A model generated the notes under the pieces. The model was not told the DNA's origin. It did no database searches and saw nothing but the letters and a program-made list of their open reading frames with translations. Positions 42,954 to 53,554 of a stretch of DNA of 64,000 nucleotides are shown here, piece by piece. The stretch covers positions 143,202,730 to 143,266,729 of the forward strand of contig CM048746.1 of NCBI GenBank assembly GCA_026315105.1. Reading direction: 5' to 3'. The position numbers and the translations under genes are program-made. Every line of letters begins with the position of its first letter. Positions within the stretch are counted from its first letter, which is position 1. This stretch comes from Locusta migratoria. Its lineage: Eukaryota; Arthropoda; Insecta; Orthoptera; Acrididae.

Positions 42954-44915
42954 ATGGCTTTGCCACACAGCTACTGCGAACGGCTGAAAGCAAGGGGAAA
43001 CTACAGCCGTTATTTTTCCCGAGGACATGCAGCTCTACTGTATGAACATATGATGATGGCATCCTCTCGGGTAAAATATTCCGGAGGTAAAATAGTCCCC
43101 CATTCGGATCTCCGGGCGGGGACTACTCAGGAGGATGTGATCATCAGGAAAGACAATACTGGCATTCTACGGGTCGGAACGTGGAATGTTAGATCCCTTA
43201 ATCGAGTAGGAAAATTAGAAAATTTAAAAAGGGAAATGGATAGGTTGAAGTTAGATATAGTGGGGATTAGTGAAGTTCGGTGGCAGGATGAACAGGATTT
43301 CTGGTCAGGTGAGTACAGGATTATAAATACAAAAGCAGTTGGGGGTATCACAGGAGTAGGATTGATAATGAATAAGAAAATAGGAATGCGGGTAAACTAC
43401 TATGACCAGCACAGCGATCGCATTATCATTGTCAAGATAGATACGAAGCCAACACCGACAACAGTAGTACAGGTTTATATGCCAACTAGCTCTGCCGATG
43501 ATGAGGAGATCGAAGAAATATATGAGGAGCTAAACGAAATTATTCAGACAATTAAGGGAGAGGAAAACTTAATTGTTATGGGAGACTGGAATTCGGTAGT
43601 AGGACAAGGAAGGGAAGGGAAGATAGTAGGTGAATATGGTCTGGGCAAAAGGAATGAAAGAGGAAGCCGCCTGGTAGAATTTTGCACGGAACATAATTTA
43701 GTTATAACAAACACCTGGTTTAAGAATCACAAAAGAAGGTTGTATACGTGGAAGAGACCAGGAGACACCGGGAGATACCAGATAGATTTTATAATGGTAA
43801 GACATAGATTTCGGAACCAGGTTTTGAAGTGTAGGACATACCCAGGGGCAGATATAGACTCTGACCATAACTTGTTAGTTATGAATTGTAGGCTGAAACT
43901 GAAGAAACTACAGAAAGGTAGGAAAATAAGGAGATGGGACCTAGATAAATTGAAGGAACCTGAAGTTCTTAAGAATTTCAGAGGGAGCTTCAGGCAACAA
44001 TTGACAGAAACAGGGGAAAATAAAACAGTTGAGGAGGAATGGGTAAAATTGAGAGATGAAATAGTGAAAGCAGCAGAGGACAAAATAGGTAGGAAGGCAA
44101 AAACTACAAAGAATCCTTGGATATCACAGGAGATACTAAATTTAATCGATGAAAGGAGAAAGTATAAAAATGCAGTAAATGAAACAGGCAAAATGGAGTA
44201 CAGACGACTCAGAAATGAGATTGACAGGAAGTGCAAAATGGCTAAGCAGGAATGGCTAGAAGGCAAATGCAAGGATGTAGAAGAATGTATAAATAGGGGA
44301 AAAATAGATACAGCCTACAGGAAAATAAAAGAAACATTTGGCGATAATAAAAACAGCTCTATGAATATCAAGCACACTGATGGAAAACCAGTTCTCAGCA
44401 AAGAAGGGAAAGCTGAAAGGTGGAAAGAGTATATAGAGGGGCTCTACAAAGGAAATGAACTTCGAGACACTATTGTAGGAAGGGAAGAGGATGTAGATGA
44501 TGATGAAATAGGAGATACTATACTGAGAGATGAATTTGACAGAGCACTGAATGATCTAAGTCGAAACAAGGCCCCTGGAGTAGATATCCCGTCAGAGCTA
44601 CTGAAGTCTCTGGGAGAACCAGCCATGACAAAATTGTTTCACATTGTGTGTAAGATGTATGAGACAGGTGAAGTACCCTCAGACTTTAAGAAAAATGTTA
44701 TAATCCCCATTCCAAAGAAAGCGGGTGCAGACAGATGTGTAAAATACAGAACCATCAGTTTAATAAGTCATGGTTGCAAAATATTAACACGAATTATATA
44801 CAGAAGGATGGAAAAGCTGGTAGAAGCCGACCTCGGGGAAGATCAGTTTGGGTTCAGGAGAAATGTAGGAACACGGGAGGCAATACTCACTTTACGGCTT
44901 ATCCTAGAAGATTAA
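42954..44915 (+). pseudogene. RTE ORF, part 1: AP endonuclease and start of RT
   Basis: A 653-aa frame from the first ATG after the leader. Residues about 72-310 form an apurinic/apyrimidinic-type endonuclease, which nicks target DNA: WNVRSL (77-82), ISEVRW with catalytic Glu107, GDWN (210-213), QIDFIM (276-281) and SDHNLL (303-308). All these motifs look intact. A basic, helical linker follows, then the start of the RT (RNKAPGVD near 540, EVPSDFKKNVIIPIPKK, DQFGFRRN). The frame ends at TAA at 44913. The rest of the RT continues one reading frame away, so a premature stop plus an indel within about 20 nt disrupts an otherwise full-length ORF. The remaining integrity suggests a fairly recent insertion. 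Confidence 0.92.
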
Positions 44916-46006
44916 GAAAAGGCAAACCAATATTTCTAGCTTTTGTAGATTTGGAGAAGGCTTTTGACAATGTTGATTGGAATAAACTCTTTAAAGTTCT
45001 GAAGCAAGCAGGAGTAAAATATAGGGAACGTAAGGTTATTTACAACTTGTACAAAAACCAGACAGCGGTTGTCAGAGTTGAAGGGCATGAAAGGGATGCA
45101 TTGGTTGGAAAGGGAGTAAGACAGGGTTGTAGCCTTTCCCCAATGTTGTTCAATTTGTACATTGAGCAAGCTATAAAGGAAAGCAAGGAGAAATTTGGAG
45201 AAGGAATTAAAGTTCAGGGTGAAGAATTAAAAACATTGCGTTTTGCCGACGACATAGTAATTCTGTCAGATACAGCAAAGGACCTGGAAGAGCAATTGAA
45301 CGGAATGGACAGTGTGCTGAAAGGTGCATATAAGATGAACATTAACAAGAGTAAAACAAGGGTAATGGAGTGCAGTGTAAGAAAATCAGGTGATGCTGAA
45401 GGAATTAGATTAGGTAACGAAACAATAAAGGAGGTAGATGAGTTTTGTTACTTGGGCAGTAAAATAACAAATGATGGTCGCAGTACAGATGATATAAAAT
45501 GCAGAATGGCAATGGGTAGAAAGGCGTTTTTGAAAAAGAGAAATTTGTTAACATCGAATATTGATTTAAGCCTAAGGAAGTCCTTTCTGAAGGCATTTGT
45601 ATGGAGTGTTGCCTTGTATGGGAGTGAAACATGGACGATAAGCAGTGTGGACAGAAAGAGGATAGAGGCTTTTGAAATGTGGTGCTACAGAAGAATGCTG
45701 AAGATTAGTTGGGTGGATCGCGTAACTAATGAGGAGGTACTGAACCGAATTGGGGAGAAAAGAAATTTCTGGCATACCTTGACTAAAAGAAGGGATAGAT
45801 TGGTAGGACACATTCTTAGACATCAAGGAATTGTGAATTTAGCGTTGGAGGGAAGTGTGTGGGGTAAAAATCGCAGAGGGAAACCAAGAGACGCGTATAG
45901 TAAGCAGATTCAAGTGGATGTGGGTTGTCGTTCTTATGAGGAGATGAAAAGGCTTGCTCAGGATAGAGTAGGGTGGAGATCTGCATCAAACCAGTCTCTG
46001 GACTGA
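44916..46006 (+). pseudogene. RTE ORF, part 2: RT catalytic core and C-terminus
   Basis: Continuation of the RT in the -1 frame (open from 44735, but homologous only from about 44916). Motifs: FLAFVDLEKAFDNVDW, GVRQGCSLSPMLFNLY and the catalytic FADD at 45242-45253, intact. Downstream are FCYLGSKITNDGRS, YGSETWTI, FEMWCYRRMLKISW and the RTE-type tail RRDRLVGHILRH. It ends TGA at 46004-46006, 16 nt before the element end. Together with part 1 this gives about 1,016 codons, the usual RTE ORF size. The lesion at 44913-44932 prevents a single polypeptide. Confidence 0.92.
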
Positions 46007-46034
46007 AGACCACAACAACAACAGGCGTCTGTCC

Positions 46035-46620
46035 GAGAGATTGCACAAGAATGTAACATTCTAATGCGATAATGTCATGAAATCCGCACGCAAAATCTTG
46101 GAATGCACCGTACTGCCGTCAGCTTCGTTCCACCGCTCATGAATCAACACCTGAAAGACAATCGTCACGCAAGCTCTGAACAGCTTTTGATCGTGCAAAA
46201 GAGGTTTCTTAAGAGAATCTAAACTGGTGACGTAACGTGGGAATATGGTTATGATGATATCAAGGTTTAGTCTTCACAGTGAATGGGGAACGGCTGTCCA
46301 GTAAAAGCTCGTTAGGTCAGGTAATGTCAAAATCAAGCTGATAGTTTTATATGACTTTGAAGGACCAGTTCACCATGAATTCGCGACAATCTATTAGTCG
46401 ATGGTACAATAGGGACGTGTTTGAAAACCAGCATAAAGGAAAAAGATTTACAACGATGTAGGAGATGAAAGAAATTTATCAGACGGCGCTTGGCGCGCTC
46501 CAGCAAGGGGCGTGCCAACACTGCTTCCGGAATCGGCATTGGGAGCGGTGTGTCAATTGCGGATTAGACTACTTACACGGAGACTATGTCCAAAAATTGG
46601 GAGGCGCGTGTAGAAAAATA
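46035..46620 (+). pseudogene. Mariner (SETMAR-type) transposase remnant, C-terminal part
   Basis: Continues the gene interrupted by the RTE. Frames give VREIAQECNI just after the insertion site, LGMHRTAVSFVPPLMN, TGDVTWEYGYDD (first catalytic Asp region, TGDETW in intact members), LYDFEGPVHHEFA and finally QHCFRNRHWERCV with YLHGDYV, the family's C-terminal pattern. Many stops. It is much older than the RTE inside it. Confidence 0.75.
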
Positions 46621-47647
46621 ATGTGCGCGAAGGTCAAGTATTTGAATAAACCTCGTACAGTAGGTTCGTATTTTAATACCAAGCTCGTACTCTTGATGAT
46701 TTTTCCCCAAAAAAAATTGTACACGGTTTGCATTCCAATAAATTCGCGGCATTTGTCCTCGAATCATTTCTTGGTCAGTCAAAACTTTTCCTCAGAAGAT
46801 TTTGGACATGTCTTCAGAGACCCAAAACATATATATATAGTTTATAGAACGCAGACTACTTGGTAATGTTATAACTCCGAAACGGCCTTATTGGAAAAAA
46901 ATGAAAATGCCCTGCGTTTTATATAAGCAAAACTGGAAGAACATTTCACACATGTTACAAAGAACACACGGATGCTTTTATATTTCATCATTTTGACAAA
47001 TCCATAATAGCTAACCACCTATTCCTTAGTAAACACAAACTAATTGGCATCCACACTAACATAACTGTACTCCGCAAACAAATAAATGGCAGAAAGTTAG
47101 TTTACTTTAACAAATTGAACAACAATGATTATTGTTACATAAAGAAATATATACTGAAAATTTGTTAAATGAACAAACATAATTTAGCTAATAGTTTTTC
47201 ACTAATTTCAAAAGTTTACTTTTTCCTAGTACCACAGATACTTATCATTACAAAGCTATTACCATTTTGTGAAAATAAAACAGAATTTGTGACTCTAGGG
47301 GAATTCATTTCATTTTACATAAAATGAAAATGTTTTAGAAGCATACGAGGAAAAATTGTTTAAAATAAAAGTCGTATTTCGATCCTAGTTGCTGGCACTA
47401 CAGTAAACACTGTAAGACTGGGAGTCTCGTAGGCATGGGTGACAGGTACGGCTTCATCATATGAAACTGCTTCAACTCAGAGCTTCTCAGTCATGTGGCT
47501 CGCAATTATTACTTCATGTTTCAGTGGGTGAAAGGCACTGGCGATGTAATGGAAAAGGAAACAGTCCAGCAGGTAGACCAGTCAGTGGCTGATCGTGCGT
47601 TATCTTGTTGAAACATAACTCAACGGAGAAGTCAAAGATAGGGCACT
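46621..47647. other. No recognisable gene
   Basis: AT-rich unassigned sequence up to the SINE-A. Confidence 0.4.
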
Positions 47648-47650
47648 GCA

Positions 47651-47653
<3 letters not shown>

Positions 47654-47710
<57 letters not shown>

Positions 47711-47897
47711 GTTTCAAACGTTTATATAGCTTATGGGACTTAACTACGAGGTCATCAGTCCCTAAACTTACAAAATACTTATGAACTAGCTAACACTAGG
47801 GACGGCACAAATATCCATGCCCGAGGGGGGATTCGAACCCCCGACCGTAATGGCCGTGGCCTGGAGCGCCTCAGTCCCCTCGGCCACCGCGGCAGGC
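47654..47897 (-). mobile_element. SINE-A, minus strand, with 56-nt homopolymer tail
   Basis: The reverse complement has CTGCCGCGGTGGCCGAGGGG, box B GGGTTCGAATCCCCC and tail ATATAAACGTTTGAAACG, followed by T56 (A56 on plus, 47654-47709). A short direct repeat GCAGTT flanks it (47648-47653, 47898-47903). It sits at the tail of the SINE-B that follows. Confidence 0.85.
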
Positions 47898-47903
47898 GCA
47901 GTT

Positions 47904-48072
47904 CAAAATGTTTGTAAACATATTGGACCAAACTGCTATGGTCATCAGACCCTAGACTTCAAAACTACTTATTCTAACATACACTAAGGACAACACAAGC
48001 ACAAACACACACACACACACTCCCGATGGCAGACACAAAGCTAGTGCGCGAACGACCGCCTAGTCCATAGCA
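47904..48072 (-). mobile_element. SINE-B-like copy, minus strand
   Basis: The plus strand shows AAAATGTTTGTAAACATATT, GGACCAAACTGCTATGGTCATC, ACTAAGGACAACACA and a (CA)n linker. The head is decayed. Confidence 0.75.
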
Positions 48073-48354
48073 CGTTTGTACGCAGTGGCATCCCATTCCA
48101 TCACGTTGGTCTCGCTTGACGCTAAATGCAGTTTGTTAATGTTCCATCTGCTCGTAGCCTCCAAATGTGGACACATCATTAGTGATGCTGTGCGCAAAAC
48201 AGGCACTACTCTTAAGACACGACATAGTGCCAGACTGCCAGCCAGCTATCGAGTGCTGCCGTTTAGTTCACTGATGCGCGCTGCAGTCGCCGCACAGTAT
48301 ATGTGTAAAGAAGCCAATTAACTATGAAAAATACGAAGAGTAGATGCCGAAATA
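48073..48354. other. Unassigned short segment
   Basis: The 81-aa frame 48076-48321 has some resemblance to a Tc1 segment around the first catalytic site read on the other strand (CATTCCATCACGTTGG), but I cannot support a call. Confidence 0.25.
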
Positions 48355-48356
48355 TA

Positions 48357-49483
48357 CACTCCTGGTCATTAAAATTTCTACACCACGACTGCGGCTATGA
48401 AAATTGCTACACCACGATTGCGGTTTATCGTATCGCGACGTTGCTGCTCGCGTTGGTCGCGATCCAATAACTGTTAGCAGAATTTGGAACCGGTGGGTTC
48501 AGAGGAGCAATACGAAACGCCGCGCTGGATCCCAATGGCAGTCGAGATGACAGGCATCTTATCCGCATGGCTTTAACGGATCGTGCAGCCACGTCTCCAT
48601 TCCTCAGCCAATAGATGGTAACATTTGCCAGACAACAATCATCTGCACGAACAGTTCGACGACGTTTGCAGCAACATGGACTATCAGCTCGGAGACCATG
48701 GATGCGGTTACCCTTGACGCAGCATCACATACAGGAGTACCTGCGACGGTGTACGATACGACGTACCTGGGTGCACGAGTGGCAAAATTTCATTTTTTTT
48801 CGGATGAATCCAGGTTCTGTTTACCATGATGTTTGCATCCATGTTGGGCGACATCGCAGTGAATTCACATTGGAAGCGAGTATTCCTCATGGCAATACTG
48901 GTGTATCACCCGGCCTGATGGTATGGGGTGCCACTGGTTACACGTCTCGGTCACCTCTTGTTCGCATGGACGGCACTTTTAACAGTGGCCGTTACATTTC
49001 AGATGTGTTACGATCCGTGGCTCTACCCTCCATTCGATCCCTGCGATACCCAACATTTCAGCAGGATAATGCACGACCGCATGTTGCAAGTCCTGCACGG
49101 GCCTTTCTGAATGCGGAGAAAGTTCGAATGCTACCCTGGCCAGCACATTCTCCAGATCTCCAGATTGAAAACGTCTGGTCAATGGTGGCCGAGCAACTGG
49201 CTCGTTACAATACGCCAGTCAGTACTCTTGATGAACTGTGGTATCGTGGGCATCTGTTACTGTACACGCCATGCAAGCTCTGTTCGATTCAATGCCCAGG
49301 CGAATCAAGGCCGTTATTACGGCTAGAGGGGGTTGTTCTGAGTACTGATTTCTCAGGACCTATCCACCCAAATTTCGTGAAAATGTAATCACATGTAAGT
49401 TCTAGTATAATATATTTGTCCAATGAACACTCGTTTATCATCTGCATTTCTTCTTGGTGTAACAATTGTAATGGCCAGTAGTG
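48357..49483 (+). mobile_element. Tc1-like DNA transposon, internally deleted
   Basis: Terminal repeats CACTCCTGGTCATTAAAATT and, at the right end, the inverse of CACTACTGGCCATTACAATT, flanked by TA (48355-48356, 49484-49485). Length 1127 bp against 1357 bp for the related copy at 15827-17183. The deletion removes the leader and transposase N-terminus. The left terminal sequence is partly duplicated (TTCTACACCACGACTGCGG and TGCTACACCACGATTGCGG). Confidence 0.93.
48615..49388 (+). pseudogene. Tc1 transposase, truncated
   Basis: A 257-aa open frame covering the linker (ARTVRRRLQQHGLSARRPW, LPLTQHH) and most of the catalytic domain. The second catalytic Asp is present in FQQDNARPHVA. The third acidic position survives in SPDLQIENVW, although the usual Asn-Pro pair is deleted. 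The first catalytic motif (FSDESRF in intact Tc1) is replaced by IFFRMNPGSVYH through a local frameshift. The upstream helix-turn-helix part exists only as fragments at 48420-48600. It cannot be active. Confidence 0.9.
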
Positions 49484-49485
49484 TA

Positions 49486-49717
49486 TTTTCTATGTAAGTT
49501 CTTTGTACATGAATTTCAGGAATTAACAATCTTAAAAAGATTCCTCATACAAATGAAGACAACGATGCCCTCAACTTCTCAGAGAAATTAAGATAGGTAC
49601 AAACAATAGAAATTTTACTTTAGAAACTGAAACAGAATTCGCATTCAGCAAACATGAACTCTGTTTGGTCGAAAAAGTGTATTTGAAACGAAGTGAATAA
49701 TTTCGAAAAACTTGCCA
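49486..49717. other. Short unassigned segment
   Basis: Minus frames 49571-49805 overlap the left end of the PLE; no separate gene. Confidence 0.35.
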
Positions 49718-50408
49718 GGTACCAAAATCGACGACGGCTGATATGTTGGCAGGTGACCACCCTGCCATTTTCAAGGCGAAACTGCAATAAGACAGCAATG
49801 TGCAACGATCTTTAAAACCTCGGTTTTCAATGAGTTAACAGGAAAGACAACACACACCGAACAAGCAAGCACACAGCGCCGACACGGCCAAAGATGAAAC
49901 CGGTCAGAATATTGTATTGAGCATAAACGTCACACACGTTTACAACAGCCTAACAAATCTGCTGTGGCAGAACACTGTCTTGACACAGGTCACTCTATGG
50001 AATATGACAAAACTGAAATTCTGGCATGCTCTTCCAAGTACTGGGACTATGTTATCAAGGAAGCGATAGAAATAAAACTAGGTGACAACCTTATGAATAG
50101 GGATGGAGGCTTCTGCTTAAATGCCGCTTGGGATCCTGCTCTCTCACTTGTCAAAAAACAGAGGGAGAAAACTAATCCGACCTCATTTGTCGATAACTGA
50201 TGTTTACTATCGATATTCTGACCGGTTTCATCTTTGGCCGTGTCGGCGCTGTGTGCTTGCTTGCTCGGTGTGTGTTGTCTTTCCTGTTTACTCATTGAAA
50301 ACCGAGGTTTTAAAGATCGCTGCACATTGCTTTCTTACTGCAGTTTTGCCTTGAAAATGGCAGGGTGGTCTCCTGCCGAAATATCGGCCGTCGTCGATTT
50401 TGGAACTT
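49718..50408. mobile_element. Head-to-head Penelope-like element pair
   Basis: Inverted terminal regions 49718-49912 (minus) and 50212-50408 (plus), about 195 bp each and highly similar (AAACCTCGGTTTTCAATGAG; GCACACAGCGCCGACACGG; AAATCGACGACGGC). Between them the plus strand encodes the PLE endonuclease C-terminus: EHKRHTRLQQPNKSAVAEHC, LDTGHSMEYDKTEIL, YVIKEAIEIKLGDNLMNR and DGGFCLNAAWDPAL, ending at TGA at 50198-50200. Each end carries TGGCAGG...CCTGCC-GAAA (GAAA lost on the left), the hammerhead-like stem II. The RT is absent. Same architecture as 40689-41547 but a different PLE family. Confidence 0.85.
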
Positions 50409-50538
50409 AGCAGCATACCCGTATTGTTATTCGCCAGGAGAAATTAAGGAATCGAAGTGAATAATAGTTGGACAGTTATTTAGAATGGGGTTGTTCAGTG
50501 GTTTAGATGTATTAGATGTATTAAAAACAGAAGACATC

Positions 50539-50745
50539 CAGTGGTGGACTAAGGCCGTCGGAAGACTGGGGCAGCGGCAAAACAAAATGAGGCCCCCCCC
50601 CCGTCCACTTGGATATACATGTATTACTATAAAAAAGTAACTTTTCAGATTTGGAGGCAACCCTTCAGGATGTGGAGGCCCCCAAGACAGGAGGCTCGGG
50701 GCTGTCCGCATCCCCTCCCCCCCCCCCCCCGTTACTTCGCCACTG
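50539..50745. mobile_element. Possible hAT-type MITE
   Basis: Ends CAGTGGTGGACT and TTCGCCACTG resemble hAT terminal repeats (CAGTGGCGGA). No coding capacity; C-runs at 50587 and 50716. I could not confirm an 8-bp target duplication. Confidence 0.4.
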
Positions 50746-50789
50746 ATCACTGATACTATCGGCCAACGATATCCTTCCTCTGCCTACGC

Positions 50790-52035
50790 TATAAGTTGTT
50801 GGAAAGGATGATGCACAATGAAGTGTGCCAAATGACAGACAAAGCAGCTGTGCCACTCGAAGAAGCCGGATTTAGCACTAACAGAAGTTGATACGAGCAG
50901 GTGTTAGCCCTCTAATTTTACACAGAAGAGGGATTTCAGAGAGTTTTAAATACGTCAGCAGCTTTTCTTGGCCGCAAAGCGTGTTATGGACAGATGCTGT
51001 CATCTTAAGTTTGCCAACATGGTTGCATACCAGAACTGCTGCAAAGTCAGGCATTTCAAAGTAAATGTGAAGTCGCCAAGCAGCAAATCAAAAAGAATAA
51101 AGAACAGACTCGCTTAACGCTCAGTATTAAGTTCACTCGTTTTTAATATTTACATAAATGGCGTGCCTGATTCTAGGCCACGTATGTTCTACTACGCTGA
51201 CGATATGACATAGCCACCCAGAAGAAGCGCCTAGAAGAAGGAGAAACAACTTTAAAAGAATAACAGCAGACCTGAAAGTACTACAAAGAATCGAGGCGGT
51301 AACACCAATCCAAATAAGACAGAGACTTGCTCCTTCTTTTTAAATAACTACCTGACAATCAGAAAACTAAACATAGCTTCATGTGGGGAGCGAGCCAGAC
51401 ATAAAAAATACACCAAATGCCTATGCGTTACTCTCAACAGGTGACTTACCATTAAAAACGCCTTGAACTAACCAGCCAGAAACTGGAAACCCGAAGTATC
51501 ATAAATGAGGAACAGATGCAATTACATTAAGCATTGCAAGACTATGACTTGTCTGTTGGACCAAATCGCTATGGTCATCAGTCCTTAGAGTTTCAAACTA
51601 GTTAAACTAACCTAAGGACAAACACTCCTCCCCCATGCACCCGGGAGGACTAGTACCTCCGACAGCGTGCAACCGCGCGCTCCGCAGCTACGTTCCTTAG
51701 ACCGCTCGGCCACTCCACCGAGACTTTTCTATCCCGTGTGAACAGAAGTACACACTTGAACAAAATCGATGTCCAACTCTATGAAACTATGCGAAAAATA
51801 GTAGAGACGTTAAATTCGACAATACTAGCAAGGCTTCATGACCTGTCAAAAAATTCCTCACCATAAATTATAAGACAGCAGGCAAAGATCCACAATGGGT
51901 AAAAAGAAATCAAGAAATCGCCGAACCACAGCTAGACTATTACCAATTCACCAGATAGTAGATGAACATTGTAGAAACCGCCTGAAATCAATAGCGGCAA
52001 TTGTAAACACAGAACAGTTGCTTCAGAAACTATGA
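50790..52035 (+). pseudogene. Jockey-like LINE remnant, interrupted by a SINE
   Basis: Fragments in several frames follow RT order: EEAGFSTNRS, YEQVLAL, EEGFQRVLNTSAAFL, then FYYADDM (the catalytic YADD box, intact) near 51185. After the SINE insertion the thumb or C-terminal segment KIDVQLYETMRKIVE and LARLHDLSKN follows. Heavily mutated. Clade by resemblance to mobile-element-jockey RTs. Confidence 0.65.
51543..51725 (-). mobile_element. SINE-B-like copy, minus strand
   Basis: The reverse complement has CTCGGTGGAGTGGCCGAGCG, GGAGGTACTAGTCCTCC (decayed box B), TTTGTCCTTAGGTTAG and GACTGATGACCATAGCGATT. It lies inside the Jockey-like LINE. Possible short duplication GACTT. Confidence 0.85.
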
Positions 52036-52128
52036 CATTTGTAGCTCCCGGAAAACTAAGTGGAATAATAAGTACGATTATCTTCACAACATACAAGACC
52101 TCCAACAACATCTCTCAAGAGTACAACT

Positions 52129-52333
52129 TGCCGCGGCGGATTAGCCACGCGTACTGGAGCGCCGTGTTGCGGTGTGCGCGACCGTCCGACGTCGGGGTTT
52201 CGAATCCCCCCTCGGGCATGGATGTTTGTGTCGTCTTTAGTACAAGGTAGTTCATAAGTAGTTTGTAAGTTTAGGGACTGAAGACCCCGCAGTTAAGCCC
52301 CTTAAGCTTTACAAACATTTGAACATTTTGAAT
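52129..52333 (+). mobile_element. SINE-A variant
   Basis: The body and tail are SINE-A (GTTTCGAATCCCCCCTCGGG, AGGGACTGAAGACCCCGCAG, ACAAACATTTGAACATTTT). The head is diverged (GCCGCGGCGGATTAGCCACG), suggesting a subfamily. Flanks share CAACTT. Confidence 0.85.
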
Positions 52334-52560
52334 GCAACTTTCCTTCAAATTATGGTGCTAATTAAACAGTGTAAGAAGTGAACAAGTAAAAACTTAAGCC
52401 AAGTTGCACATATTGGTTTTCACTGACAACCCACTGTGTGATTATGAAACTGCAACGTATAATACAAGATTGCCCCGTACACATATCTCTGGAGAATGCA
52501 AGGAATTTATCGAGTCTAGGCCGGCTGCTATTGACATGCCTCGGTTGGATTTAATATTAT
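52334..52560. other. Unassigned short segment
   Basis: No feature recognised. Confidence 0.35.
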
Positions 52561-52797
52561 AGTGGACTAGCCGAATATCCGACGTTGCCTGGGTATTTAT
52601 TAATTCCACCTCCCCTCCTGTTCTCTCTATCCATTTCCTCCTCTCCCATCTCTGTTCAGCTCCACTTCCACCTCTATCGGTCTATGTCTTCCACTCTCCC
52701 TCCTCCCTGCAGCCTTCACGGATTATCTCCTCAACCGCCCCACATAGGAAAATTCTATCTGTTAACTTTCGTGGTGAAGAGTGGAATAAACTTTGTT
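52561..52797 (-). mobile_element. Helitron-like terminus and CT-rich body
   Basis: Begins GGACTAGCCGAATATCCGAC, a variant of the ACTAGC-plus-hairpin terminus seen at 531, 26829 and 29336. A CT-rich stretch similar in composition to 17245-17450 follows. It probably continues past the SINE at 52807-52984 (to about 53480); the far end was not found. Confidence 0.35.
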
Positions 52798-52806
52798 GCA
52801 AGGTAT

Positions 52807-52984
52807 CAAAATGTTTTGTTTGTAAATCTATCGGACCAAACTGCACGGTCATCAGTCGGTAGCTTACAAACTACTTAAACCTAGGTAAACTAACCTAAGG
52901 ACAACACGCACACCCATGCCCCAGGGAGGACTCGAACCTCCACGGTGAGAGACGCTTTAGACCGCTCGGATACTCCACCGCGGC
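52807..52984 (-). mobile_element. SINE-B-like copy, minus strand
   Basis: Exact 9-bp target duplication TGCAAGGTA (52798-52806, 52985-52993). The reverse complement shows GCCGCGGTGGAGTATCCGAG, box B GGAGGTTCGAGTCCTCC and GACTGATGACCGTGCAGTTT. Confidence 0.9.
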
Positions 52985-52993
52985 TGCAAGGTA

Positions 52994-53554
52994 CCCTTTG
53001 CTATGCACCATGAGGTGCACTGCAGATTATAAAACCCTATCTAAGAATTACACGACCATGAGCTATCTTTCATGGCTACTGGTAAAACGGAAACCCTTTG
53101 TCATGTGCCATGTAAAACATTACCTAGGTAGTGATGTTCCCGTTGTGTTTAAGTTCAAGAGTGCAAAATTTTAGACCAATCGGACTAACGGTATGGCAGC
53201 GTATAAAATACAAATCTACTCGGAAGTAGCGAAGTCCATGCAATATCGCCAATTAAAAGTGTTTTTGGTTCTTTAGCATCAAATGTGGATTTAAGGCAAT
53301 TTGGGGCACGCTGGAACACACAGACAAAATTTCATTAATACCTTTGAGGAGTTTCAATGGATAAAAGGACGGTAGTTTTAATGTTTTACCATACAGTTTT
53401 TCCTACATAAGAAACTTACTGGAAATTCAATAGCCAAATCGGTTCAGTATTTCTTAGGTTTTGGGCTTACCAATGAATTTAGCGATTCAGTTTTATATGT
53501 AAGATCATAAATGCATTTCTACCACAACTGTGCTCTCATATGATGTGGATATAA
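52994..53554. other. Unassigned sequence
   Basis: Possibly the continuation of the Helitron-like body; no gene. Confidence 0.35.

Larger units (their letters stand above)
42741..46022 (+). mobile_element. Near-complete RTE-clade non-LTR retrotransposon
   Basis: The exact 12-bp target duplication AGGCGTCTGTCC (42729-42740, 46023-46034) delimits a 3282-bp element. A non-coding leader of about 210 bp (GCTTGCGTGCCTCAACGATA, GAGGGGTATCTGTGGAGAGG) precedes the coding region. The 3' end is a short (CAA)n tail after TGGACTGAAGACC. Domain order is endonuclease then reverse transcriptase. It inserted into a mariner-type transposase gene. Related decayed copies are at 10085-10775, 62153-62226 and 63270-64000. 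Confidence 0.95.

Noticed and set aside
43127..44272. Minus-strand frames within the RTE
   Set aside because: Antisense shadows of the endonuclease/RT ORF.
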